The position numbers were made by a program, and so were the translations under genes. From the NCBI RefSeq assembly GCF_000004075.3, contig NC_026656.2, forward strand, positions 8,866,001 through 8,930,000: a DNA stretch of 64,000 nt, read 5' to 3'. Shown here piece after piece: positions 12,770 to 23,400 of this stretch. This DNA comes from Cucumis sativus. Taxonomy: Eukaryota; Streptophyta; Magnoliopsida; Cucurbitales; Cucurbitaceae. Position 1 is the stretch's first letter. Each line of letters starts with the position of its first letter. Under the pieces are notes generated by a model that was given only the letters and a program-made list of their open reading frames with translations, did not search any database and was not told the DNA's origin.

Positions 12770-13337
12770 ACCCAAAGCCTTTCTTGAAGGGCAACACCCA
12801 TCGAGAAAGACTTTAAAGTTAATAAAATGTCGTTTTGGGTTAATTTAAAACATTTTCTTGATGAGCATTGTAAATCAACAAAAAGTCTTTCTTGATGGAC
12901 AAATCATGGGCCTTTGCCGGTGGTTTGCTTGATGAGAAAATAGTGTCAACTTAAATATATTTCTTGATGGGTTATACCCATCAAGAAAATTATACAAATA
13001 CGACGTCATTTTATAGTAAGCCTGAACGATGTCGTTTTTTATTGGTACCAAAATTTAAAATAGGTGTAAATTTTATTTTGGTTTGTGTCAGACAATTACT
13101 TGATTGACAATGCCCGTGAAATAATATGGTATTCTTCATATGTATTATTGTCCATCAAGAAAGGTTTTTCTTGACGGTTTTTCACAATTAATGAAACAAA
13201 AAACCAACAACTCATAAAATTTGATGAAACTTTCGTATTTGTTCGTCAATGAAGGTATTTTTCTTGATGGTCTTTTTCCATGGCCTTCAAGAAATTAAAT
13301 TTTGTGTTCGTCAAGAAAGACCTAATTTTTAGTAGTG
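12770..13337. mobile_element. CACTA-type transposon end with subterminal repeats
   Basis: The right edge, read on the minus strand from 13337, is CACTACTAAAAATTAGG, a CACTA terminal inverted repeat. Inside it a short motif, TTTCTTGATGG or its complement CCATCAAGAAA, recurs at least eight times in both orientations. Examples lie at about 12889, 12960, 12983, 13150 and 13260, and at 12959-12987 two copies form a palindrome. Dense subterminal repeats are typical of CACTA elements. No matching left terminus and no transposase gene were found, so this is a truncated or non-autonomous copy. Confidence 0.6.
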
Positions 13338-14930
13338 AAGAAAATAATTTTTCCTTCTCTTCTTCTTCATTTTGTAGGTCGTTGCCCCCCTTTGTGCTTT
13401 TTGTCTGTTGCCTTAGCCGACTAAACATCATCGCTCTTGCTGATTCGACGTCCCACAACGAGACGATGTGACGTCGAGTGTCATTGTTCAATCATGCCCT
13501 TCGTCTTGCCCAGCCACCAAGCCCCACCTAGGTGTCCATCGTCGCTTCGTTCCTTCTACCTCTATTTATCTTCGTCGAAGTTAGATTGGGTAAGCTTTGG
13601 GTGTTTATTTTGGTATTTTCTCGATGGATTTTGAATACCCAAGGTGGATTGGATTTTAAATGGGTTCTTTCTTGACTTTGGATAGTTAATTGGGTGTTTT
13701 TGGAGTATTTGGTGGAGATTAAACTATTTTCCAGCAGTGTTTTGGTATTTTCTAACAAAGTTTTGGTAAATAACTAAGAGGTCAAAGTTGGATGTTGATT
13801 GATAGTGATAAAATTAATAATACTTTATGTTATGCTTTAGATTTGATTCAAGGAGGATGATTGTGTTTTGGAAGGAGGATTCTTTGCATAATTGTTGTTT
13901 GAGTATAAGTTGAGTAAGGGATGTACTACTGAAATCCTCTATTGTTAATAAGATGTGTTTCCACTAGTTTATACGTTGTTATGGACGAATTCTTACTATT
14001 CTTGTGACTACTTTTATAATTAGACTATGAAAGTACCACTAGTATACATGTTATGATTATCGATGATTATGTGATGATATTATAGGAATATAAATTTTTA
14101 CATGCTAGGTGTTGGATTGACGGGGTCTGTTAACTTTTTCTATCTTCATAGTACATCCTGTGTTTTTTGCTATTATGATTGTTATGTGTACCCTGGAGGT
14201 CACAATTATAACTGATGTGTGCTCTTACGACAAATAATTTTGAGCCAAAAATTAATATACAATGTTAGTTCAATGAGTCAAGATTAGAATTAATTAAAGA
14301 TGACACGGAAAAAGTTCCATGGTTTGGAAGATGGCACAAAATACAAAAAAGTGAGCATATTTGGTGAAGAAGATGTTGTCAATTGTGCATTGTATAAAAA
14401 AACGCGATGTCAAACCATGTCAGACGTGCACACTAATGTTGTCACCTTCCATAGTAGTTATTTAATACATTTTTAAAACTTTCTACATTTTTAGTTTTTC
14501 AATTTAAAATTTACAATTTAGTCATTTTAAGTTTCTATGTCCTATTCTCTTCAATTTACATTTAAGTGTATTTGAATAATTTTTGAGCTTTCACCCCATG
14601 CACGACCATTTGGCTTATAAAATGGTTTGTAATACTTTGAAAATTAAGAATAACAATATTAAAAAGCTTGCGCTTATTTACACCTTTTGATATTGTGTTA
14701 TCTTTTCAAATATTGTTATTTGATGTTAAAGTCAATTAATTGGATTAGTTTTGATGAAACTAATACTGAAATGAGTTGTCTGTCACCATGATAGATTTTA
14801 GGTTTGTTCTAAGTTAACGTTTTTTATAAGTTTCTACGAACATTGCAAGCTCATCAGACTCAACAACAAAGACTAAAATGATTCTATGTGAGAGTTGAAA
14901 ATGAATAAAGTTGAAGCTTAACACCAAACC
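13338..14930. other. Intergenic, no gene seen
   Basis: Several open frames overlap on both strands at 13246-13758, but none resembles a known family. The end of this stretch is the upstream region of the PDCB-like gene. Confidence 0.4.
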
Positions 14931-14931
14931 A

Positions 14932-14952
14932 ATATTTAAACCCTAAACCAAA
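14932..14952 (+). promoter_or_regulatory. TATA-like and telo-box-like motifs of the PDCB-like gene
   Basis: ATATTTAAACCCTAAACC combines a TATA-like element with an AAACCCTA motif, about 135 bp before the chosen ATG. The position suits a core promoter; function is inferred. Confidence 0.4.
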
Positions 14953-15072
14953 TTTAGAAAACAAAAAAAATAAATTAAAAATAAAAGGATGAAAGGAGGA
15001 TGTGAATTTGTGTTTTCCACAAAAGCCCATTCCGTTCCAAACCCTCTGTTTCTTTTCCATTTCCTTTACCAA

Positions 15073-16540
15073 ATGGCCACATTTCTTCTCTCCCACTACT
15101 CCTTCTTCTTCTTCTTCTTCTTCTTCCTCTTCGGAACCTCCACCGTCGACGGCGCGTACTGGTGCGTGGCCCGCAGCGACGCAACCTACGAATCTCTCCA
15201 AGCCGCCCTTGACTACGCCTGCGCCACCGGCGCTGAGTGTACTCCGATTATGTTGAACGGACTCTGTTTCCTCCCTAACACCATCCAGGCCCACGCCTCC
15301 TACGCCTTCAACAGCTTCTTCCAGCGCAAGGCTATGGCTCCCGGATCCTGTGACTTCGCCGGCTCCGCCACCATCGCCCAGAGTGACCCAAGTCCGTCCC
15401 CTCTCTTTACCTTCCTTCTCTGTTCTTCTTCTTGGTGTGCTTCAGACAGTTAGCTTTAAACTCTTTTTTTCATTTTTGCTCCTAATTTTAGCCTTATAAG
15501 GTATTTCCAAATAAATTAATTTTTTAAAATATAAAATAATAATCATAATAATTGTACTAAGACTGCATTAAAAATGCATTCATCTCAAATTTTTTAAAAT
15601 GAAAAATCGATTCATTGTTGAACCATATTTTTCTGTATTTGTAAAATTTGTGCTCATGTTAAACTAAGTCCTTTTTCTACCTTTATCTTTAACATTGAAA
15701 CATACTAAAATCCATTTGATTTTAATTCAAAAAATGTTTGTTACAATCAAAGTTGGTACAACTCATTATATATATTAGTGTGGAAGATTGTTAGTAAAAT
15801 GTTGTTTATTAAATCAATTTAGAGAGTTACAAGTGTTAAAGAATAGTAGTAAATGGGTAAAGTTTTGGTTTTGATTATATTTCACATTGTTGTGTCTGTG
15901 CAGGTTATGGATCTTGTGTTTATCCATCTTCTCTAAGGTACACTAAATATTATGTTATTATTATTTTCTAAATGTTCATAGAGATAAATCTTATATTATA
16001 TTCTACTTTTAGGAATATATTTAGTGGAGATTTCTTCATGTTCAAGTAAATGAGTTCTCTTTAGAGTCTTATGAAAATCCTATATTTGCTCTCCCATCCC
16101 CACTCAACTTAGTTTAAGGGAACAAACTTTGGTTTTTTGAGTCCTTCAACTTCTATTAATTTACCACCTAAATACTTGTATCTATTTAAACTTGTAAATT
16201 ACTTTTATAAATATATCCAAATTAAACTTGAATTTACGTAAATATATCAATTTAAACCTCTCACTTTTATAAGTGAATTCAAATAAAACGTAACGGAGGT
16301 TTAAATAAGTATAATTATGTTAGTTCAAGATTTAAATTCATACAACCCTAAAAGTTAATTATTAGTTCGAGGTCTAAATTGATATAACTCTTATAGTTTA
16401 GAAAGCATATTGATACTTTCTCAAATAGATAATAGACAGAAAATAGGATATATTAATAGAAGAATTTGAAAAGATAAAAACACACTAATTTATTGCTTTA
16501 TATTTTCATTCTTTTTAAGTTTTAAATATAGCAAAATAGA

Positions 16541-16582
<42 letters not shown>

Positions 16583-19388
16583 CAAAATATGATAAAAAAA
16601 TCATAGCATATCTACAGTAAAACCAGATCGAGTATTATTTTATATATAGATTATGATATTTTATATCTATAAGTATTTGAAGTCTTTTCATTTAAAATAG
16701 TTTTTTCTCTAAAATCAAGTGTTTTTTTAACAAGTTATTAAATAAAATATACTTGATTTTTTTAAAAAATTTAACATTGTGTAAAACACTCATTAATACA
16801 TAATTATTTTACTAATAAAATAAATGAATTAAAATAGAGTGATTTTGTTTAAATGGGTGTAGAAATTGAATAGGCCAATTTAAGTTTTAAGATAAAAGAA
16901 AGTTTATGTTCCTCCATATCTTCTTCCATTCCATTGGAGGAGGTTTGATTGTTCAAATATGGGCATAAGAAGAGAACAATGCCTCTAACCTTTAAGAATA
17001 TGAGAATGTCACCAAAAGAATTTGAAGTGATGGAGTTTGTAAGGTAAAGCCTAAACTTTACCATTGTCTCCAAAATTCTCATTCTTTCACCATCTACTTT
17101 AAAATAAAGATTCTACAACTAAATCATTTCTTGCACAGAAAATACACATTTTCTGTCCTTTTTTTTGTACCATTTTTATAACTTGTCAAAAGAGTGGATA
17201 AATTATAGGCTGAATTATTTATATTGAAAAAAAGCATAAACTTTACTAATTGCTTCTAAAATATTGTTTTTTAAAACTAAGAAAAAGTAAATGTAAATAT
17301 TGCAATTTTTAATTAATTAGTATTGTTTTATTTATTTGAAAAATAGTAATGAGTAATTTGAAATTTAGCGAAAGGAAGAATATGATTGATTTGAAAGAAA
17401 GAGGAGGGTAGAGGGATTGTAGAAGATGTTAGTGTTGTGGGGGTGAAGAGAGCGTAGGATGAGTGAGATGGAAGGGATTTAGTTTGAAAATGAGGTTTCA
17501 ATGAGTATTGAGAGAAGGGTGCGTTTTGGGGAGTGTACAAAGCTGCTCATATATCAGTATATGTCAGCCTTTTTCTTTGGTCATTCATTTCTGAAGCTCT
17601 CAGACCTCACCCTCTTTTCCTTTCTTTCTTTCTTTTTTTAAAAATATATTTATAAATACAACACAATTTTTTTTATGCAAATTAATACTTTATTATATTT
17701 ATAAATATTTCTAACTTGTCATTTAAATCCATTTCTCAAATTAAGAATAAAAAGATATTTTTAAATTTTACAATTGTTTTGATATTTAGTCCAAAATAAA
17801 GAAAATAGATGAACATAAATGCTCTACTTTTAGAAATGTGAAAAGTATTAGAATCATGTTTAAAATATAAAATGTATTGAATATATATCTGTTTGTGATT
17901 CTTTTTATTATGAAAATACCGTATCAATATTAAATTCTTGAAATGAGAAAATAACTTAGGTATGGAAGTTTAATATTATAACTAAAATTGAAATATGTGT
18001 TGTTTTTATTTCAACTAACATTTATGAAAATGTATTGAATACTACTGTCTGGTGGCTAAATAATATTTTCTTTTTTTACTTTTGAGTTAGATTCATGTTT
18101 TTGATCCATTTTTAAAAAGTGAGAAATTATTATTATTGTGTGTTTTAAGTAGTGAGATCTCAAGATAAAAAACTGTATGAAGCGAGACATTTTTTTAAAT
18201 ATTTTAGGTTTGTCATTTTTACCATAATCTTTCTTCTTTCTTTTTTTTGTTGTGCAATCTTTTTTCTTCCATCTCTTTCTTTGTAATTTGTATTTTTTTT
18301 CAAGGTGTTGTTTGATTAAAGATCGTGTACCAAATATAAAATATCGTAGTACACGATCTTGAACAAAAATCGATTGGAAATTGGTACATGATCGTTTAGA
18401 TTTGGCTACACGATCATACCAAATCTAAACGATATTGGTACATGTTGAGATCTTGAAAAAACGTTAAATATAAACTATATGGGATATCCCAACATTTTTA
18501 TATTTGGTACACTATCTTGAAAAAAAATGGTTGGGATATTTATTTGGTACCCTATTTTGAAAAAAAATTGGGATACTGATGTTTAGAGATCGTTTAATCG
18601 CATATAATTTTTTAGATCATTGTGTATCATGATCATTTAGAGTAAAAATTATGCCTGCATTGAAATTATTCTATAATGGTAAATATTTTAAATGTTTGGT
18701 ATATTTTTTAAAAAACTCCATCAAAAATGGAGATAGTTAGTGATGATAAATTTTTGTAATTTCTCTTTCTTATATATCCAACGGTGCGAAACCGAGAATT
18801 ACCCTTAATTTTCTCATCTAAAATAGTTAGAATTTTCAACTTTTATGTTTTTCAATAGAAAAGAAAGGGGAAAAAAAGAGAATAAGAATTATAGATTGAG
18901 TGGTGTGATGGAAGATATAATGCATCAGAAGATGCTGTTGGGTTGTCTTTGTCTCCTAAAGAATCAATTCATTCACAACATTTTGTCTCCAAATCTTTTG
19001 CTTCATTCCTTTGGTCAAAGTTTTATTCAAGAATCTTTTTATGTCTCACATTTCCCTAAATTACACAATATCTCTTCTAAATCTGTCTTCATTTCAACAA
19101 TTTCATCTAACAAAAGTTCATTTGTGATGATTTTCCAGCTCTGCAGGAGGAGCAATTACACCGAGCCCTCCAGCAAACGCAAGCCCCACAATAACAGTTC
19201 CTGGTACAGCTACACCAAACTTCAACAATGGCGGTACCAGTGACACGAATGGCTTAAATCCGGACTACAACCCGACATCAACCTCAAATCCAACCAACTC
19301 AGAAGCCTCTTTGAGTTCTACAACCCCAAAACTTGTAATTTTAATTTTGTTTTCAATTGCTATCTCACTCCCTTTACAAACAATGTAG
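15073..19388 (+). CDS. Plasmodesmata callose-binding (PDCB)/X8-domain protein, GPI-anchored (3 exons)
   Basis: Exons 15073-15391, 15904-15937 and 19139-19388 give 603 bp, 200 residues. Residues 1-27 form a signal peptide with an unbroken run of eight Phe. Residues 28-115 form an X8 (CBM43) domain with the six expected cysteines at 31, 50, 56, 65, 93 and 111, and motifs AYWCVA, YACATGAEC and LPNT. A Pro/Thr/Ser/Asn-rich linker follows. The last 20 residues are a hydrophobic tail (LVILILFSIAISLPL) fitting GPI-anchor addition. Family members bind callose and sit at the neck of plasmodesmata. An in-frame ATG at 14989 exists, but starting there would bury the signal peptide, so 15073 is preferred. 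The third exon follows a 3.2-kb intron. The exact PDCB paralogue is not assigned. Confidence 0.9.
15102..15129 (+). repeat. (TTC)n microsatellite inside the signal-peptide coding region
   Basis: TTC codons repeated in frame encode the Phe run in the hydrophobic core of the PDCB-like signal peptide. Length changes in steps of three would alter the core without a frameshift. Confidence 0.9.
16546..16580. repeat. (TA)n microsatellite in PDCB-like intron 2
   Basis: An uninterrupted TA run lies in the 3.2-kb second intron. The rest of that intron is AT-rich, with no gene recognised. Confidence 0.95.
18300..18640. repeat. Palindrome-rich repeat block in PDCB-like intron 2
   Basis: Perfect inverted repeats are visible. 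ATCGTTTAGATTTGG (18391-18405) pairs with CCAAATCTAAACGAT (18419-18433), and AAGATCGTGTAC (18319-18330) pairs with GTACACGATCTT (18349-18360). GGTACATG and GATCTTGAA words recur through the block. It may be a small transposon or a decayed satellite; no class can be assigned. Confidence 0.75.
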
Positions 19389-20402
19389 GAGGGGGTGCCA
19401 TAGATGGGGTGTGAGAATGTGCAGAGGGTTTATTCAGTTTTGTTAGAAATGATGAGGCTTCCAAAGGTTTGGTCAAATGTAGCTTTTGATGGGATGTTTT
19501 AAACTTTTTTTTTTCTTTGGGTGAAAACTAAATGACATAGGTAAATTCAGCAGGTAGGTTTAGTTAAGGGTTTCCACTTTCGTGAGGGGATTTACTCATT
19601 CAATTCAATGGTTTAATTTGATTCTTGTACTTGGCTATGTATATGACTAACTTTTAGTAGAAAGTTCAACTATTGAATTTAATTTCTTTATTACTTTAAT
19701 TGCCCTTTTTAGTTGTGTGCTCCTAGTCGACTTTTGACTATTTTGTTTTAGTTACTAAATTTTACATAAAAAAAAAAAAGCATGATGAAAACACAAGACT
19801 TGTTCGTATAGAAATCGAATAATTTGGTAGATGAACAAAACAATGTTTATTAAATAAGTTATTAAACCATTTAAAAACTTGAGTTTGCTAAAGGGAAAGC
19901 ACATTGTCCTTAAGTCCAATGTGCATTTAAGTTGGTCCACTCAAGAAACCTTTTTTTTTTTTTAATATAAAAAAATAAAACAATAATTATTTTCTAGATA
20001 AAATATGACACCAAAAATTTAAAACCAGAATGTTTAATTTTTTTTTTTTTTTAATGTGAAGTTTAGAGACTAAACTAAAGTGCTTCAATGAGGCTAAAAT
20101 AAAAGACAAAAATATTGGGATGCTAAATCACATCCCATTATCTATTAATTGCCTTAACAAAATTGGTTTTTTTAGGAGCATCAATGATGAAGAATTACAA
20201 AAACAATACAAAACCCAATTGATGAAACTAAGTATAATTCTGAACCTCCACATTGCTTACCTTCTTCCATTCTGTGTTTGTGTGTGCTGCATTCATCAAG
20301 TAGGAACCTAAATAAGAACATGATGAAAAGCTCAGAAAATTTTCTATATGGCAATTAGCAACACCAGGGTATTTATCAACAATATGTACCATGGTTCTAC
20401 TG
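19389..20402. other. Convergent 3' intergenic region
   Basis: It separates the ends of the plus-strand PDCB-like gene and the minus-strand PAP15-like gene. It holds 3' untranslated sequence, poly(T) and poly(A) tracts (19950, 20035) and no recognisable gene. Confidence 0.5.
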
Positions 20403-23400
20403 TCACATATCTTCTTGTTTTCCATGTCTGTATGTATGTACCTTCTGCTCAATTAGACAAATGTCTGGTTGTCGTACGATGTATATTATATCCCCAACTG
20501 ATTTATATGAGTCCTGGTTTCGATGCCAAGTCCACAACGCATGAGTTTCATTTTTCACCTGCAAGAAATACCTTTTTTAGTTTGCCACACTTCGAACATC
20601 GCATCCAACCGAACATAGAAAAATTTCCGTTGTGCATTTTTCTTTTGAGTATGTGGTATTGAGGTTTCTTTTGCCATCCTTGCCATGAAATACAACAATT
20701 CTTGAGGTTTGATCATAAGATTTCATCTTAATCCTAGGATCTAGGAAGACATGACACTTCTCTAGAAAGAGGGCTTATTTTGTGTTCTTAGCACATACCA
20801 TTATATCAATATCACATAGAAATGAAATGTTGTTCAATCAAGAGAGAGAGAGGATGAACCTCCAAAATGCCATGGCCGAAACTACTTTCACGATATGCAC
20901 TATAATCAGGTTGCTGATCCCAGCAGAATTTTCCTTCAGCTGGGCCTGATGTGAAATTGAATGCACAGAAGCCACCCATGTATTCATCCGGTGTCGAGAA
21001 TGGGTCTGGACAGTTTCCAGGTTCATCAGCATGTTCAATTGCCATTTTCTCTCGGTTACCACCATCACCTACTGTTATGTAGACAGGACCACAACGATCC
21101 AAAGTGTAGTCATATACTCTATTCGACCTCTCATAGGCATGAACCTGATCATGAATGTACACCCTCCATCAGAAACAATGTTGTGAGAGTACAGGGATAT
21201 TTTGCAAATATTAGTACATAGTAGTAATGGTATATTAATAATTAGGTCGCGAGATAGTCATGAAGTTTAATTATAAGTAGACAAAGTTAAGCAATTGGTG
21301 ATTAAATTAGTGCATTGGAAAGATCTCAAGTTGAGGTCCAAGTACCTCAGATTACTTATTTATTTTGTAGTTTCTTCTTAATATTGCAATATATTAGTTC
21401 ATATATTTTGTGTTTGGAAACAAAACAAATATGAACAATATTTTCTATGTAAATATGCATTTAACCATTCAAATATTTGTTTACTTAAATTGTGCAAATA
21501 AAGGGAACATCTGCAGCAAGTTGCAAAGAATCTGAATTGGCACATTATGTTCTTGTGACATGGTTATGATTTTGTAATTAGGAACTTATGATTTTAAAAA
21601 GATAAAAAAAAAAAAAAAAAAAGGCAAAAGAGAAGCCAAAACAGCATTGAATAGGAAAAAGTAACAGAACAGTTCACCAATGAATAAGGATGAGTTTAGT
21701 AAGTTTTCGAATGGTGAAAAATACTTTTTATTTAACGGGTACGAGCCTCTTTATTACATTTAATAAAAGAGACTAATGTTCAATGTACAAAAGAATTATA
21801 CCAAGAACGTAAAGGGTGATCACAAACAAAAGTATAGACGAACTGAATAACAAAAAACAACACAAACGAAACCTGAGCAAAACAGTAGAAAAATAAGAAC
21901 AAAACCAACTTAAAAATCTTTCCACAAGAAGCCCAAAATGGATGGGAGGAAAACACCAGGGAGAGCAAATAGCCAAGTAGCTTGTTGAAAAAATATGCCT
22001 CCAAGGTAGTTCTTAAATCTTGAGTGAGTGACTAGACCCAGAATATTTGAGAAGAACATTAGAGGGCCAAAATAATAGAAGCATCCGTCGACGTGATCCA
22101 CCAAACCAGCCTTCGAAAATAATTGGCTGAAAAAATAAGATCAGGTCTAAAATCTGAACTCAAACCAAAATGACTTCACATTTCTCAACAATGGACTTCA
22201 AATGATCTGAAATTTCACAGTGCTATCTGGAACAAGGTATTGAGATCAGATTCTAAAGGATCCTTAATCGACTAGTCATCATTTTCCGCTATCTATGACA
22301 TATGTTCGGCTTCATTGCTGCTCACCCTAAAAGGAGAGTCAAAATCTGAACAATCGTCTTTTTCGGTGATGAGAATGGGGTTTGGGTAGGAAAACCTCTA
22401 AAAAAATTTACCTTTGAATTAGGCATCGAGAAAACTGAGTATTTAAAATGAGGATGAGCAGAGCTTTGAGAATGTGACTTGTATGATTGAGAATGGTCTT
22501 GCAAAAGGGCACAATTTTCCTCCAAAAAATCAGGGTTCTGATCCAAAATCAAATTTTCTTTTGTAAACTATTTAAAAATCCTCTTAACCCTTTTCCTTCT
22601 AACAAAATGCTTTGGAGAAGTCTTGAAGGGATGTGGGAGAACTCTTGATTTTGGATGTTTTTTAGACTTCTTCTTTTCTGACACAGATTTGGTCAAGGAA
22701 GAGAGGGAAGAAGAAGAAAGAGCAATGAAGGAAGAGTTGGAAGTTCGAGCTTTTACAGAGGGGATTTCGGTGGGCACAAAACCAGCAACGGGAATGAAAG
22801 CAAAAAACTTTGATGAGGTTGAGGGAAGTGACTTTCTAAAGGAGGAAGGAGTTGCAAAGGGGTGGCCACACTTCGACTAACCTGCCTTTCCATCTATACT
22901 GAAACTTGGAATTCCAATTGGCAATAAAGAATCCTCAGTCGCAATAATCCCTTTCCTCTCTTGAAGGCTTCTCCTGCATTTTTCCTTTCACTTTTGGAGA
23001 CCTTTTTCTTTTTCTCTCCTCTTCAAAAATGGCTCTTTAATGGCATGTGACTTCTGGACTTCCTTTTCAAGGCTTACAACGAGCGAGTTTTGAATAAGAC
23101 TTTTTGCACCAAGAGGATTTGCAACCCTTGGACTACTTTCAGGAACTCCATGCACCGTCGTAACCTCTCTTCCGAAAAACATGAGTTTGGTCATTTCCTC
23201 TTGTTTCTTCCATCGTCGGTGGGAAGAAAGCTGTTGGGGAGTCTCTGTTTTTAGAATCTGATGCGATCTGAATCTGGTTTTCTTTTTGAAGCATAAACAA
23301 ACAAGACGTGAATGGATTTCTTGAAAAAATTTCTGGGTTACAACCCCTTCTAAAATTGAGCCAAAAGAATCTAACTCTTCATCAACCAAAACTTGCTTTA

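Noticed and set aside
20348..20662. 104-codon plus-strand frame
   Set aside because: Lies antisense to the last PAP15 exon.
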